NCBI GenBank assembly: GCA_011525875.1
Contig: WYBN01000012.1
Coordinates: 186,001 to 250,000, forward strand
Source: Melioribacteraceae bacterium
GTDB lineage: Bacteria; Bacteroidota; Ignavibacteria; Ignavibacteriales; Melioribacteraceae
Length of the DNA: 64,000 nucleotides
Reading direction: 5' to 3'
A program made the translations under genes and the position numbers. A model generated the notes under the pieces. The model did not search any database and was not told the origin of the DNA. It was given only the letters and a program-made list of their open reading frames with translations. Shown piece after piece: positions 36,377 through 47,115 of this stretch (positions within the stretch are counted from its first letter, which is position 1; each line of letters begins with the position of its first letter).

Positions 36377-37126
36377 TTGTCTTCGTTAACGAGATTGTTG
36401 AACTTTTTTGTCAGAAAAAAAGCTGATGAATCTACTCACGAGAATATTAAACGGCTTCAGAGCCGGTTAATATTTAAGATTAGAGATCAAAAAATATACT
36501 TAAAAGCTCTGACACATAGGTCATACCTCGAAATCAGCCCTCAGTTTGATAAATCGAATGAGCGACTTGAATTCCTCGGAGACTCAGTATTGAGTCTTGT
36601 TATATCAGAAAGATTATTCTCTGAATTCAGCGATAGCGACGAAGGATTTCTGACAAAGTACCGTTCGCAATTAGTGGATAAAAAAGCTCTTGTCGAGGCT
36701 GCATCGAGAATCGAACTTGAATCGTTGATTCTGTTCGATAACAAATATGTCAGGGGATCTGAAGAAGGTAAAAAAACTATTCTGGCAGACTGTTTTGAAG
36801 CGTTGATTGGAGCAATATATCTCGATGCCGGTTTCCAGAATGCCAGGCAATTTATTGAGGAGACTATCATAATCCCTGCTCTTGAGTCCGGAGCCTACTT
36901 AATTGACAGAAATTATAAAGGTCAGCTTCTAGAATATATACATGCCAACAAACTACCTCAGCCGGTTTATAAGATTTTATCAGAATCCGGTCCTGATCAT
37001 GAAAAAATATTTACTGTCGGCATATTCATTGGTGATAAATTATACGGCAGAGGGACAGGGAAAAATAAAAAAAATGCCGAACAATTATCCGCACAAACCG
37101 CGCTGAAAATTCTCAAGAAAGGATGA
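36377..37126 (+). CDS. rnc: Ribonuclease III
   Basis: Double-stranded RNA endonuclease for rRNA and mRNA processing. It is 249 residues: the nuclease domain has ERLEFLGDSVLSLVISE (about 59-75) and DCFEALIGAIYLDAG (about 136-150), holding the metal-binding acidic residues, and a double-stranded-RNA-binding domain follows (about 180-246). The start is TTG at 36377, with AAGGA about 11 bases upstream overlapping the end of fabF. The fabF-rnc order is common. Confidence 0.95.
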   Translation: MSSLTRLLNFFVRKKADESTHENIKRLQSRLIFKIRDQKIYLKALTHRSYLEISPQFDKSNERLEFLGDSVLSLVISERLFSEFSDSDEGFLTKYRSQLVDKKALVEAASRIELESLILFDNKYVRGSEEGKKTILADCFEALIGAIYLDAGFQNARQFIEETIIIPALESGAYLIDRNYKGQLLEYIHANKLPQPVYKILSESGPDHEKIFTVGIFIGDKLYGRGTGKNKKNAEQLSAQTALKILKKG

Positions 37127-37232
37127 TTATAAACTTTCTCAAAAGTGAATTCATTAGTTTTTTTTATATTAGTCCAAGAGAATAATTTTAAAAAATATAT
37201 TGTTTAACAATGATAATTTCCCGGAAAGTACA

Positions 37233-40127
37233 ATGAAAAAAATCGAGTTTACAGACAGATTTTATGACCGGCACATCGGTCCAAGTGAGAATAAGATTAG
37301 TGCGATGCTTAATGAAATCGGAATTGAATCGGTTGATGAGCTAATCAGCAAAACTGTGCCAGCCGACATCAGGCTCGAAAATCAAATGCAGCTTGACGAA
37401 CCAATGTCGGAATATGAATTCTTAACTTATCTGCGAAACATTGCAAGGAAGAATAAAGTATTTAAGTCATACATCGGGCTTGGATATTACCCAACTATCA
37501 CTCCAGCAGTTATTCAAAGAAATATACTCGAAAATCCCGGCTGGTACACACAGTATACGCCGTATCAAGCCGAGATTTCACAGGGGCGGCTGGAAGCCTT
37601 GCTTAATTATCAAACGATGATATGCGACCTGACAGGATTACCCCTGGCGAATGCATCATTGCTCGATGAAGGAACGGCAGCAGCTGAGGCAATGACGATG
37701 GTTTATGCTTTAAGAAAAAACGAAAAAAAAAATGATAAAAAATTTTTTGTATCAGATCAATGTTTCCCACAAACAATTGAAATACTTAAAACTCGCGCAA
37801 AACCTTTTGGCATTGAAATCATAATCGGCGACCATAACAGCCTCGCTATTGACAGCGGTCTTTTCGGTATTCTTGTGCAGTACCCTGCTAAGAATGGAGA
37901 AGTATACGATTATGCCGACCTTTTTAGAAGAGCACATGAGGCGAATGTTTTCACAATTTCTGCGGCGGATTTGTTAAGTCTTGTCCTGCTGAAACCGCCC
38001 GGTGAATTTGGCGCCGATGTAGCCGTTGGGTCTACTCAGCGTTTTGGCGTACCAATGGGATTTGGCGGACCGCACGCTGCTTTCTTTGCCACAAAAGAAG
38101 AATTTAAGCGAAACATTCCCGGTAGAATTATCGGGATAAGCGTTGATTCTAAGGGGCGGCAGGCTCTGCGAATGGCGCTGCAGACACGCGAGCAACATAT
38201 CAAACGCGAGAAAGCAACTAGCAATATCTGTACTGCACAAGTGCTTCTTGCAATAATGGCTGGTATGTACGGAGTGTATCATGGTTCCGACGGATTAAAA
38301 AGGATTGCATCCCGTATCCATAAACTTACGACAATTTTGTATTCCGGTCTTAAATCTCTCGGTTTATCCATTACTACAAAATCTTTTTTTGATACAATCG
38401 AAATAGAATTGGAATCCGATTCACAAATCCTGACGCTGAATAAACTTGCTGTTAGTAAACAAATTAATTTCATGTATGACGGAAATAAAATAGGGATATC
38501 CTTAGGGGAGACTGCCGAATTATCGGATGTGGACGAAATAATTGCATTGTTCTCAACTCTCTTAAATAAGAATATAATAGGAAAAGATTTTGATGAGAAT
38601 GAATTATATTCAAATATTAATAATGATTTATTAAGGACAAGTGAATTTCTTACACATCCTGTATTTTCAAAGTATCGGACTGAAACAGAACTGATGCGAT
38701 ATATCAAAATGCTTGAGCGTAAAGACCTTTCCCTTACTCAATCGATGATACCACTTGGTTCATGTACGATGAAATTAAATGCAGCTGCCGAGCTTCTCGG
38801 AATTACTTGGTTTGAGTTTTCGCAGCTTCATCCGTTTGCGCCGGCTAATCAAGCAGAAGGTTATAATGAACTGATTGGCAAATTAGAAAAACAACTCTGT
38901 AAAATTACCGGCTTTCCGGCTGTTTCATTTCAGCCGAATTCTGGAGCTCAGGGTGAATATGCCGGATTAATGGTGATAAGAGAATATCATCTTAGCAGGG
39001 GCGATTATAAAAGAAACGTGGTATTAATTCCTTCATCTGCGCATGGAACAAATCCGGCTAGCGCCGTAATGGCAGGAAATCAGGTGGTTATTGTAGATTG
39101 CGATAAGTATGGTAATGTAAAACTCGAGGATCTAAAAGAAAAAGCAATTAGATATAAAGAGAGTTTATCGGCTCTAATGATAACCTATCCATCAACCCAC
39201 GGCGTGTTCGAACACAAGATAAAGGAAATATGCTTGATTGTTCATGAAAACGGAGGGCAGGTTTATATGGACGGCGCTAATATGAATGCGCAGGTTGGTT
39301 TAACAAATCCAGCAATCATCGGGGCTGATGTATGCCATTTAAATCTTCATAAAACTTTTTCCATTCCGCACGGCGGCGGAGGACCGGGAATGGGTCCAAT
39401 TGCAGTTGCAGAACATTTAGTGCCGTTTTTACCTGGTCATCCTTTCGATAAGGATAAATCAAAAAAATATTTGACTGCCATTGCAGCTGCTCCTTACGGA
39501 AGTGCAAATATTCTTATTATTTCTTTCGCCTATATTAAGATGATGGGAGATATAGGATTGAAAAAGGCTTCCGAGGTAGCGATACTAAATGCTAATTATA
39601 TAAAAGCAAGGTTAGAACCATACTATAATGTTCTTTATAAGGGAAAGGATGGCTTTGTTGCTCATGAATTGATCTTCGATGTCCGCAACTATAAAACTTC
39701 AGCAAATATTGATGTTGATGATATCGCAAAACGTCTGATGGATTATGGTTATCATGCGCCTACTGTTTCGTTTCCGGTTGCAGGTACACTTATGGTCGAA
39801 CCGACTGAAAGCGAGTCCAAAGAAGAACTTGACCGTTTTTGCGAAGCATTAATCGGCATATACAAAGAGATTGAAGAAATTGAAAACGGGAGCGCGGATA
39901 AACACGATAATCCGTTAAAAAATTCGCCGCATACTGCAGAAGATTTAATAAGTAATGAATGGACTCATAGTTATTCACGTGAAAAGGCTGCCTTCCCGCT
40001 GCCTTGGTGTAAAGATAATAAATTCTGGGTCAGCGTTGGAAGAGTCAATAATGCTTACGGCGATCGTAATCTTTTCTGCAGTTGTCTGCCGGTGAGCGCT
40101 TATCAAGTGGATGAAATAGTTCAGTGA
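37233..40127 (+). CDS. gcvP: Glycine dehydrogenase (glycine cleavage system P-protein), single chain
   Basis: PLP enzyme that decarboxylates glycine and transfers the aminomethyl group to the H-protein lipoate. It is full length in one polypeptide (964 residues from ATG at 37233, which has GGAAAG just upstream; the TTG at 37200 adds eleven residues but lacks a good site). [12 protein letters not shown] opens the protein, and the PLP lysine lies in [17 protein letters not shown]. The other subunits gcvT and gcvH are not in the window. It is followed by an overlapping CoA-binding protein gene. Confidence 0.95.
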   Translation: MKKIEFTDRFYDRHIGPSENKISAMLNEIGIESVDELISKTVPADIRLENQMQLDEPMSEYEFLTYLRNIARKNKVFKSYIGLGYYPTITPAVIQRNILENPGWYTQYTPYQAEISQGRLEALLNYQTMICDLTGLPLANASLLDEGTAAAEAMTMVYALRKNEKKNDKKFFVSDQCFPQTIEILKTRAKPFGIEIIIGDHNSLAIDSGLFGILVQYPAKNGEVYDYADLFRRAHEANVFTISAADLLSLVLLKPPGEFGADVAVGSTQRFGVPMGFGGPHAAFFATKEEFKRNIPGRIIGISVDSKGRQALRMALQTREQHIKREKATSNICTAQVLLAIMAGMYGVYHGSDGLKRIASRIHKLTTILYSGLKSLGLSITTKSFFDTIEIELESDSQILTLNKLAVSKQINFMYDGNKIGISLGETAELSDVDEIIALFSTLLNKNIIGKDFDENELYSNINNDLLRTSEFLTHPVFSKYRTETELMRYIKMLERKDLSLTQSMIPLGSCTMKLNAAAELLGITWFEFSQLHPFAPANQAEGYNELIGKLEKQLCKITGFPAVSFQPNSGAQGEYAGLMVIREYHLSRGDYKRNVVLIPSSAHGTNPASAVMAGNQVVIVDCDKYGNVKLEDLKEKAIRYKESLSALMITYPSTHGVFEHKIKEICLIVHENGGQVYMDGANMNAQVGLTNPAIIGADVCHLNLHKTFSIPHGGGGPGMGPIAVAEHLVPFLPGHPFDKDKSKKYLTAIAAAPYGSANILIISFAYIKMMGDIGLKKASEVAILNANYIKARLEPYYNVLYKGKDGFVAHELIFDVRNYKTSANIDVDDIAKRLMDYGYHAPTVSFPVAGTLMVEPTESESKEELDRFCEALIGIYKEIEEIENGSADKHDNPLKNSPHTAEDLISNEWTHSYSREKAAFPLPWCKDNKFWVSVGRVNNAYGDRNLFCSCLPVSAYQVDEIVQ

Positions 40128-40525
40128 AAATAGACTTTTGTAAATTATTAAAAGAAGCGGAAGTAATAGCTGTTGTCGGGTTTTCAGGTGATTCTTCTAA
40201 GACCAGCAGAAGAATCGCTGAATATTTAAATGCATCAGGGTATAAAGTCTATGGGGTAAACCCGAATCTTAAACCTGGTGAGATCTCCGGGATTTGTGTT
40301 CTCAAAAATCTCAAAGATATACCTGAAAAAGTGGATATAGTTGATGTATTCAGAAAGTCAGAAGCAATTAGTGAGATAGTGCCGGATGTGCTGGAAATAA
40401 ATCCTAAGATTTTATGGCTTCAACAAGGCATAAGAAATGATAAGGCGGTGAAACCTGCTATTGAAAAGGGTATTATAACTATACAAGATCGTTGCATTTT
40501 TGTTCAGCATAAAAGCTGCTTTTGA
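40124..40525 (+). CDS. CoA-binding domain protein, YccU-like
   Basis: A 133-residue Rossmann-fold protein of the CoA_binding type, seen as [19 protein letters not shown] (about 17-35), [11 protein letters not shown] and QQGIRNDKA. These small cytosolic proteins resemble the nucleotide-binding domain of succinyl-CoA synthetase; the physiological role is unknown. The GTG start overlaps the gcvP stop by 4 bases, giving translational coupling with no evident metabolic reason. Confidence 0.85.
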   Translation: MKIDFCKLLKEAEVIAVVGFSGDSSKTSRRIAEYLNASGYKVYGVNPNLKPGEISGICVLKNLKDIPEKVDIVDVFRKSEAISEIVPDVLEINPKILWLQQGIRNDKAVKPAIEKGIITIQDRCIFVQHKSCF

Positions 40526-40584
40526 AAAATCGATTATCTTTTCCCGTAATTTATTAACCAAATTAATTTATGTGAATAATACCA

Positions 40585-41907
40585 TTGAAGATACAACTTT
40601 CTTTCATTATTATTCTTTTTTTATCCGCTCCGGTCTGCAGCGCAATATCTCAAAATATTTTATCTGATGAAAGAATAAAAATTGACTCAATTATAATCCG
40701 CGGCAATGAAATTACGGAAGATTTTATAATCCTTCGTGAGCTGAATTTCAAAGCCGGAGATTCTATCGATTCTGAAACTATCGATTATAACCGGGAGAGA
40801 GTTTTCAGCCTTGGGCTTTTCAGTTTTGTCGATCTATTTATTGAAGAGGACTCTTCTTCTGTGAAATTAATAATCGATTTGAAAGAGAGCTGGTATATTT
40901 ATCCAATACCATTTTTGAATATCCGCAACAAACAAGTTAAGCAAACATCATACGGCATTAGCCTTCTCTATAAAAATTTTCGTGGTAGAAATGAAACTCT
41001 GCAGGCAATGGTGGCTTTCGGATATGATCCGTTTTACTTTTTCTCTTATACAAATCCATTGATCTTTGAGAACCCGGATATTGAATTTTCTTCTTCTATA
41101 ATTTATCAAAAGCCAATTAATAAAAGCGTGAGAGCAGAAATAATAGCCGGTGAAAGCTTCGATTACATCGCCGCTTCGGGAATGGTATCAGCCGGCAGAA
41201 GACTGAACAACTTCAATCAAGTGTACGTTTATGCCGGATATAGTTATGTAGAGGCTCCCATTGATAATTACTTAGGGATTATGGCTTCGAATTCCAATAT
41301 TGACAGAAGTCTACTGTTAGGGGTCTCTTATGTTTTTGATACAAGAGATTTAAAGCAGTTCCCGGGAAGAGGCGTACTGCTCAAAGGCGAAATAACTAAT
41401 AAAGGACTCGGCAACGCATCTATCAACTATAATATATTAAAAATTGATCTTAGAGAATATTTTACTTTATTAAACTTCTTTACCTTAAAGTGGAAATTTG
41501 CCCACAGGCATACTTTCGGTGAAAAAGTGCCGCTCTACGATTATTCATTTCTCGGTTTCGAAGATTATATTAGAGGGTATAGAAATTTTAGAGAAGACGG
41601 CAATAACATGCTTTTTACGTCGGTTGAAGCAAATATGCCTTTGTTTAAAGATTATAATTTATCTTTTAAGCTGCCCCTGCTTCCTAAAAGATTAACTTCA
41701 GCCAGGATAGCGATGTATTTAAATTTATTTTTTGATTCCGCCGCTCTTTATGATAATAGACAGGAATTTGGATTCAGGAATTTCCGCTCTGGCTACGGGT
41801 TCGGATTAGTTTTACTTGTATTGCCGTTTAATGCTATCAGGTTTGAATATGCATTCAATGATTTTGGGAAAGGAGAATTTTTAATTGGCTCAGGTTTTTC
41901 ATTCTGA
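40585..41907 (+). CDS. Omp85/BamA-superfamily outer membrane protein with one POTRA domain
   Basis: A 440-residue exported protein: signal peptide ending near VCSAIS, one POTRA-like domain (about 28-107, with IIIRGNEITEDFIILREL and ERVFSLGLFSFVDLFI), then a 16-strand-type barrel. The IRGYRNF segment near residue 329 corresponds to the conserved RG[FY] loop 6 motif of Omp85 proteins. A single POTRA and short length distinguish it from BamA (usually five) and TamA (three), so it may translocate a surface protein or handle lipids. The start at 40585 is TTG without a strong ribosome site and is the least certain part. It overlaps rsmE by 23 bases. Confidence 0.8.
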   Translation: MKIQLSFIIILFLSAPVCSAISQNILSDERIKIDSIIIRGNEITEDFIILRELNFKAGDSIDSETIDYNRERVFSLGLFSFVDLFIEEDSSSVKLIIDLKESWYIYPIPFLNIRNKQVKQTSYGISLLYKNFRGRNETLQAMVAFGYDPFYFFSYTNPLIFENPDIEFSSSIIYQKPINKSVRAEIIAGESFDYIAASGMVSAGRRLNNFNQVYVYAGYSYVEAPIDNYLGIMASNSNIDRSLLLGVSYVFDTRDLKQFPGRGVLLKGEITNKGLGNASINYNILKIDLREYFTLLNFFTLKWKFAHRHTFGEKVPLYDYSFLGFEDYIRGYRNFREDGNNMLFTSVEANMPLFKDYNLSFKLPLLPKRLTSARIAMYLNLFFDSAALYDNRQEFGFRNFRSGYGFGLVLLVLPFNAIRFEYAFNDFGKGEFLIGSGFSF

Positions 41908-42619
41908 CATAGAATTATATTATTCTGAACAATCAATTTATGAAGACGATTCCATTTTCATCGAAGGGGAAGAGTTCAAGCATATTGTCAATGTTATGCG
42001 GCATAAAGTTGGTGATTCGTTACATATCACAGATGGGCTCGGCAGAATACACCGCTGTAAAATAAAGAATATTGAACAGAAGGGGCTGTATTGTGAAACC
42101 GAAGAGACTACTTGTTTCTATAACAATGCTTCAAAAATTATCTTTTGCTTGCCACGCCTGAAAAACTCGGATAGATTTGAATTCGCTTTAGAGAAATGTG
42201 TTGAGCTTGGAATTACCAGGTTTATCGTTGTTGAGTTTGAACGCAGCGTCGCTAAGGGACAGAAATTTGACAGATGGGAAAAAATACTTGTTTCAGCAAT
42301 GAAGCAGTCTTTAAGAGCATTTAAACCCAAGATTTCATACGTAAAAAAACTCTCAGATATTGCCGCGCTGGAGGGGATAAAAATATTTTTTGATCAAAAA
42401 TCAGATTGTAGTTTTGAAAGTAAAATTAAAGACGAACTAAAAATAAGCCACAATAGGGAAGAGATTTATCTTATTTTTGGTCCCGAAGGAGGGTTCGACA
42501 TTTCGGAAAACAGAGTCATGAATGATTTTCATTCTGTTCACCTGACCGGGAATCGTTTGAGGAGTGAAACTGCTGTAATTGCGGCTGCTGTTTTATTATC
42601 TAATTTATATCAGTTCTAA
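41885..42619 (+). CDS. rsmE: 16S rRNA (uracil-1498-N3)-methyltransferase
   Basis: SPOUT-class methyltransferase acting on the small-subunit rRNA. It is 244 residues: an N-terminal PUA-like domain (GEEFKHIVNVMRHKVGD) and a C-terminal trefoil-knot SAM site with IFGPEGGFDISE and LTGNRLRSETAVIAAA. The start is TTG at 41885, supported by AAAGGAG 9 bases upstream, inside the end of the Omp85 gene. It converges with punA, overlapping it by 15 bases. Confidence 0.93.
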   Translation: MAQVFHSDIELYYSEQSIYEDDSIFIEGEEFKHIVNVMRHKVGDSLHITDGLGRIHRCKIKNIEQKGLYCETEETTCFYNNASKIIFCLPRLKNSDRFEFALEKCVELGITRFIVVEFERSVAKGQKFDRWEKILVSAMKQSLRAFKPKISYVKKLSDIAALEGIKIFFDQKSDCSFESKIKDELKISHNREEIYLIFGPEGGFDISENRVMNDFHSVHLTGNRLRSETAVIAAAVLLSNLYQF

Positions 42620-43429
42620 ACTTTTCTTTATTAATCTTTCAAATTTCTCCTTGACCGAATCAGCCGTTTCCATTACCTCTGAATGAGATAATTTAGTTTG
42701 TCTTATTCCAGCGGCATAATTAGTAATGCACGAAATTGCAGCCACGCGCATCCCCAAAACAGATGCAAATACAGCTTCATGAGCAGTTGACATACCGACT
42801 GCGTCGGCTCCGCTAATTTTTATCATCCTAATCTCTGCGGGAGTTTCGTAACTAGGTCCTTTGGTAAAAAAATAGACACCTTCTTTAAGAGCTATCTTTT
42901 CCTCAGCGGCAGCCGACTTAATTGAAGCAATCATACTTTTATCCGGAAAATCAATAAACCTGTTATGCTGGTCAATTGAAGACAAGCCAATAAAATTTGT
43001 TAATTCCTTTTTTATGCCGATAGCATTCAACGAACTGATCAGCATCAGATCTCCGGGTGCTAAATGGTTCGAAATACCTCCTGCTGCATTCGAAAGCAAA
43101 AGTTGTTTGCAATTAAGTTTTCTTGCAAGAAAGATTGGGAGTAAACATTTCTCAATATCATACCCTTCGTAAAAATGAATTCTACCCTGAAATAAAACAA
43201 GTTTCTTCTGCCGGTAAGCGGCGAAATGAATTTTACCGGAATGTCCTTCGATTGTTGAATGAGGATAACCTGGCAGGTCTTTTACATCAACAGAAAGTTT
43301 AATATCAATACTATTTGCAAAATCGCCTAAGCCGCTGCCAAGCGTTATCGCCGTATCGCAGTCGAATGGTTTGATGCGATTAAGCTTATGGATTAATTCA
43401 GAGTATTTAAAATTAAGATCAACTTTCAT
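42605..43429 (-). CDS. punA: Purine nucleoside phosphorylase
   Basis: Phosphorolysis of (deoxy)inosine and guanosine in purine salvage; trimeric PNP-I/MTAP family, 274 residues. Visible motifs are LGSGLGDFA (phosphate loop), GHSGKIHFA, FQGRIHFYEGYD, LSNAAGGIS and VGMSTAHEAVFA. An MTA phosphorylase is the main alternative; the Glu in GPSYETPAE and the Asn of CITNYAAG near the end fit a 6-oxopurine PNP. It is the last gene of the nucleoside salvage operon, 12 bases after nupC. Confidence 0.92.
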   Translation of the reverse strand: MKVDLNFKYSELIHKLNRIKPFDCDTAITLGSGLGDFANSIDIKLSVDVKDLPGYPHSTIEGHSGKIHFAAYRQKKLVLFQGRIHFYEGYDIEKCLLPIFLARKLNCKQLLLSNAAGGISNHLAPGDLMLISSLNAIGIKKELTNFIGLSSIDQHNRFIDFPDKSMIASIKSAAAEEKIALKEGVYFFTKGPSYETPAEIRMIKISGADAVGMSTAHEAVFASVLGMRVAAISCITNYAAGIRQTKLSHSEVMETADSVKEKFERLIKKSLELI

Positions 43430-43441
43430 ATAGTTAGAATT

Positions 43442-44794
43442 TTAAAATAATATACCAGCAAGCGTAGCAGTTAATAGAGTCGCGAGGGTTCCGCCAATAA
43501 CAGCCCTAAAACCGAGTTTTGCCAGATCAGAGCCTCTGTCTGGAGCCAAAGGTGTGATCCCGCCAAGTTGTATTGCGATAGAGCTGAAATTCGCAAATCC
43601 GCAGAGCGCATAAGTTGCCATTAAAATCGCTTTCGAGTTATTCATTTCCTTAAGCTGAATTAAATTACTCATATCAAGATATGCGACAAATTCATTCAGC
43701 ACGACCTTTGTCCCGATTAAACTTCCAAACTCCATTGCGTTTTCCCAAGGAACACCGATTCCGAAAGCAAGAAATTGCAGAACAAGACCGAGAAGTAACT
43801 GCATGGATAAAGGTTTGCCGTGCGCTTCCATCAGTATAGTGTTTAATCCAGTAAAATCTCCTAAGGCTGCTAGAAGATAATTTACAAGGGCAATTATCGC
43901 AATAAAAGCTATAAGCATGGCGCCAACGTTTAACGCAAGCTGAAGACCGTCGCCTGCGCCTTTTGCTGCGGACTCTACAATATTGGTGGCGTTCTTTTCT
44001 ATTTTAATTTTGACCGTTCCTTTGGTTTCTGGATCAATTGTTTCAGGAAACATTATCTTGGATATAACTAAAGCGGCAGGAGCCGCCATCACGCTTGCTC
44101 CTAGAAGATGAGTTGCAAATAATAACTGGGCTTCTTGCAGTTCCATCTGCATTGACTCTGCAAATGCATAACTCAGCATTTGAATATAGGCTGCCATAAC
44201 TCCGCCGGCTATTGTTGCCATTCCTCCGGTCATTATAGTTAGAAGTTCGCTGTTGGTCATCCCCTTCAAAAAAGGTTTTATCATTAAAGGCGCCTCAGTC
44301 TGTCCAACAAAAATATTTGCAGTGCAAGAAAGCGATTCTGCGCCGCTAGTTCCTAATAACCTCGCCATCACCCAAGCCATTGCCTGGACGATTCTCTGCA
44401 TAATACCAAGATAATAGAGTACAGACATTATAGAAGCAAAAAAAATAATTGTAGGAAGAACCTGAAACGCGAAAAACATTCCCATGCTTTGAGGAGAACC
44501 GGGGCCAAAGGCTAAATCACCAAAAACAAACTTCGCGCCTTCAGTAGTAAAATTAAGTATTAGTACAAAAAAGCTGCTTATCCATTGAAAAAGAATTTTT
44601 ATCCATCCCAGAGGAGCAAAAACTTCTCCGAGTTCATTGCCTCGAATAATCAGCACCGCAAAAACTACTTGTAATCCAATTCCGCCGGCGACTAAACGCC
44701 AGCTAATTCGCCTTTTGTTATTCGAAATTGCGAACGCTATACCGATTACAATAGCTATTCCGATTATTCCTCGAAGCAGAGATGTCAGATCCAT
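43442..44794 (-). CDS. Concentrative nucleoside transporter, NupC/CNT family
   Basis: Na+ or H+ coupled nucleoside importer, 450 residues with about ten hydrophobic segments. Family motifs: LMIKPFLKGMTNSELLTIMTG (about 170-190), GVPWENAMEFGSLIGTK and NEFVAYLDM in the second half, which form the nucleoside-binding site of CNT proteins. It is coexpressed with cytidine deaminase, thymidine kinase and PNP, so broad nucleoside uptake is the likely role. Confidence 0.93.
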   Translation of the reverse strand: MDLTSLLRGIIGIAIVIGIAFAISNNKRRISWRLVAGGIGLQVVFAVLIIRGNELGEVFAPLGWIKILFQWISSFFVLILNFTTEGAKFVFGDLAFGPGSPQSMGMFFAFQVLPTIIFFASIMSVLYYLGIMQRIVQAMAWVMARLLGTSGAESLSCTANIFVGQTEAPLMIKPFLKGMTNSELLTIMTGGMATIAGGVMAAYIQMLSYAFAESMQMELQEAQLLFATHLLGASVMAAPAALVISKIMFPETIDPETKGTVKIKIEKNATNIVESAAKGAGDGLQLALNVGAMLIAFIAIIALVNYLLAALGDFTGLNTILMEAHGKPLSMQLLLGLVLQFLAFGIGVPWENAMEFGSLIGTKVVLNEFVAYLDMSNLIQLKEMNNSKAILMATYALCGFANFSSIAIQLGGITPLAPDRGSDLAKLGFRAVIGGTLATLLTATLAGILF

Positions 44795-44844
44795 AAAAAA
44801 ATTCCGTTAGTTAATTTTGAAAATAAACCTTGCATCAGATTGTT

Positions 44845-45414
44845 TCAGGGAATATAATGATGAAGTCTGCAGCGGGCTTCGTAGCTGTCTGATGCACCGA
44901 CCAGTACTCTCTCCCCGGAGGCGATTTTCCTTTGAGTCATATTAGCCGGATTACCGCAAACAACGCAGATTGCAAGAGTTTTGGTTATGTATTCTGCAAT
45001 AGCTAAAAACTGCGGCATAGGTTCAAAAGGAACGCCGCGGTAATCCATATCGAGCCCTGCGGCAATTACTCTTTTGCCGGATGCTGCTAGTTTTATGCAA
45101 ATCTCGAGAATCGAGCTGTCAAAAAATTGAGCTTCATCTATTCCGACTACATGAGAATCGTGTGACAAATCCAAAATATCCGAAGTATTATTTATAATTG
45201 TTGACGGCAGCGATTGTTCGCTGTGGGAAACAATTTTCTCGGATGAGTAACGTTTATCAATTTCCGGCTTAAATATTTTTACATTCAACTTTGCTATTTG
45301 TGCACGCCTTAAGCGTCTTATCAATTCTTCCGTTTTACCACTAAACATACAGCCGGCAATCACTTCAATCCAGCCGGTGTTTTGCGGAACGGATTTGAGA
45401 TTATATTCAATCAT
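44845..45414 (-). CDS. tdk: Thymidine kinase
   Basis: Phosphorylates imported thymidine. It is a 189-residue type II (TK1-like) kinase: Walker [15 protein letters not shown] near residue 22, the catalytic GIDEAQFFD around residue 91, and a structural zinc site formed by CVVCG and a later Cys/His pair (CRLHH). It is 16 bases downstream of cdd in the salvage operon. Confidence 0.95.
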   Translation of the reverse strand: MIEYNLKSVPQNTGWIEVIAGCMFSGKTEELIRRLRRAQIAKLNVKIFKPEIDKRYSSEKIVSHSEQSLPSTIINNTSDILDLSHDSHVVGIDEAQFFDSSILEICIKLAASGKRVIAAGLDMDYRGVPFEPMPQFLAIAEYITKTLAICVVCGNPANMTQRKIASGERVLVGASDSYEARCRLHHYIP

Positions 45415-45430
45415 CGTTTTCTTGTAGTTT

Positions 45431-45817
45431 TTAGAAATTATTGAAAGAATACGGCAGCAGCTCGCCGAGTTTCATTTTCTTAACTTTATTTTTGCCGTTA
45501 AGCATAATTACCAGAAGGTTTTTGCCGCATAATTCCAAAAGAACTTGACGGCAAGCGCCGCAAGGTGCTATATACCCGTCAAGGTCGCTCGCTATTGCAA
45601 TCGCTTCAAATTTTCTTTCATTGTTTAAAACAGCCGAAAAAGCTGCAGTCCTCTCCGCGCACATTGTCATGCTGAATGATGCATTTTCTATATTTGCGCC
45701 CTCATAAATTTTTCCCGATTTAGCCAGTAATGCTGCCCCCACACGAAATTTTGAATAAGGCGCGTATGCTTTCTTTTTACTTTTTTCTGCTGCTGCAGCC
45801 AGCTCCTTGGTTCTCAT
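45431..45817 (-). CDS. cdd: Cytidine deaminase
   Basis: Zinc enzyme turning (deoxy)cytidine into (deoxy)uridine. It is a compact 128-residue tetrameric type, with the catalytic CAE motif in [13 protein letters not shown] and the zinc ligands in [12 protein letters not shown]. It is the first gene of the cdd-tdk-nupC-punA unit. A perfect -10 hexamer TATAAT is present on the minus strand at 45842-45847, about 25 bases before the start. Confidence 0.95.
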   Translation of the reverse strand: MRTKELAAAAEKSKKKAYAPYSKFRVGAALLAKSGKIYEGANIENASFSMTMCAERTAAFSAVLNNERKFEAIAIASDLDGYIAPCGACRQVLLELCGKNLLVIMLNGKNKVKKMKLGELLPYSFNNF

Positions 45818-46230
45818 TTTACCTTCTAATTAAATTTTAAAATTATAACCATCGTTTAACAGATATATTAGAGTAAATATTATTGTATGCATTGAGAGAT
45901 TTATTCCGGGCTTGGAATGAGAGTCTTGCCTTAACAGTAAAATAGTAATTTGCTTTATCTTGATAAGAATAGATAATTAAAATATCCGTTAATAGTTTCA
46001 TCATTCCAAATAATAAGAGTATTTTTTAAGTGTGGTCAAAGATAGTGAAGAAATCATAATAAAATTAGCGGATGACAGATAAAAATTCAAATTCTCCGCT
46101 CTGCCAATAATTGTCAAAAATATTATGTGTCCCTTACATTCATTTTCTTTAGGATATTTATTATGCAAAATGGCGGGATAAAATATAGATTTGTATTAGA
46201 ATTTATCTGATTTTTTAATTTGAGATAAAA
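45818..46230. other. Intergenic region between divergent operons
   Basis: 413 bases with no credible gene; the longest ATG-initiated frames I found are about 15 codons. On the minus strand, TATAAT at 45842-45847 is a likely -10 for cdd, though its -35 is poor. On the plus strand, TTGTCA (46111-46116), an 18-base spacer and TACATT (46135-46140) is a possible promoter for the 46231 operon. No riboswitch or strong hairpin was seen. Confidence 0.45.
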
Positions 46231-47115
46231 ATGAAAATATACTTGCTGTATATGCTTATTATTATTAATCTTTTCAATTGCGGAGACTATATGTCATTAA
46301 ACGAATTAGAAAGTCTAATCAAAAATGAAACTGAAAAAACCGATGGTGAATTTGCCGTGGTTTATTTCAATTTTCGTGACAATGAAGAACTTCTTATCAA
46401 CGAAAAAGAGGAATTTCATGCTGCAAGTACAATGAAGGTACCTGTTATGATTGAAGTATTTAAACAATCCGCTCAGAATAAATTTTCGCTGCAAGATTCT
46501 ATTCTAATCAGAAATGAGTTCAAAAGCATCGTCGACGGAAGCCTCTACAAACTTGATATAAATGAGGACAGCGGCGAGGAACTTTACAGCTATATAGGAA
46601 AAACCAGGACTATTTATGAATTAGTTCACGCTATGATAACAGTAAGCAGCAATTTGGCAACTAATATCCTGATAGACCTTGTTAGTCCGGATAGTGTTAT
46701 GTTTACTATGAAAGCATTGGGCGCCGGCGATATCAAAGTCTTGAGGGGCGTCGAAGATATGAAGGCTTATAACAATGGATTAAACAACACAACTACTGCT
46801 TATGATTTGGCTCTTATTTTCAAAGCGATGTATAGTAATCAGATTGTCAACGAATCCGTTTGTAATGAGATGCTAAAAATTCTCCTTGAACAGAAGCATA
46901 AAGATAATATCCCGGCAAAACTTCCCGGCAATGTTCGGGTTGCGCACAAAACCGGATGGATAACCGGAGTTAGACACGATGCAGCAATCGTTTACGCTGG
47001 AGATGAGAATGATTATATACTTGTCCTGCTTTCAAAAAATATAATCGACGACAGTAAAGGAAAAGAAATTATCCAAAATATCTCAAGATATGTATACGAT
47101 TATGCAGCAAACTAA
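46231..47115 (+). CDS. Class A beta-lactamase-like serine hydrolase
   Basis: A 294-residue exported protein of the class A beta-lactamase/DD-peptidase fold. The Ser-x-x-Lys motif is ASTMKVP, the SDN loop reads TVSSNLATN (Asp replaced by Ser), and the KTG box is AHKTGWITG. The omega-loop region GVEDMKAYNNGLNNTTT lacks the usual Glu166-x-x-x-Asn170 spacing, so true beta-lactamase activity is uncertain and a cell-wall hydrolase role is as likely. The leader contains NLFNC, a weak lipobox candidate. It overlaps the next gene by 26 bases and forms an operon with an SGNH hydrolase and a phosphodiester glycosidase. Confidence 0.78.
   Translation: MKIYLLYMLIIINLFNCGDYMSLNELESLIKNETEKTDGEFAVVYFNFRDNEELLINEKEEFHAASTMKVPVMIEVFKQSAQNKFSLQDSILIRNEFKSIVDGSLYKLDINEDSGEELYSYIGKTRTIYELVHAMITVSSNLATNILIDLVSPDSVMFTMKALGAGDIKVLRGVEDMKAYNNGLNNTTTAYDLALIFKAMYSNQIVNESVCNEMLKILLEQKHKDNIPAKLPGNVRVAHKTGWITGVRHDAAIVYAGDENDYILVLLSKNIIDDSKGKEIIQNISRYVYDYAAN

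Noticed and set aside
37200..37232. TTG start adding eleven residues to GcvP
   Set aside because: It has no ribosome site, whereas the ATG at 37233 has GGAAAG just upstream and gives the usual P-protein N-terminus.
46231..47115. Acquired antibiotic-resistance beta-lactamase
   Set aside because: The SDN Asp and the standard omega-loop Glu-x3-Asn spacing are absent, the gene is in an operon with metabolic hydrolases, and no mobile element flanks it.
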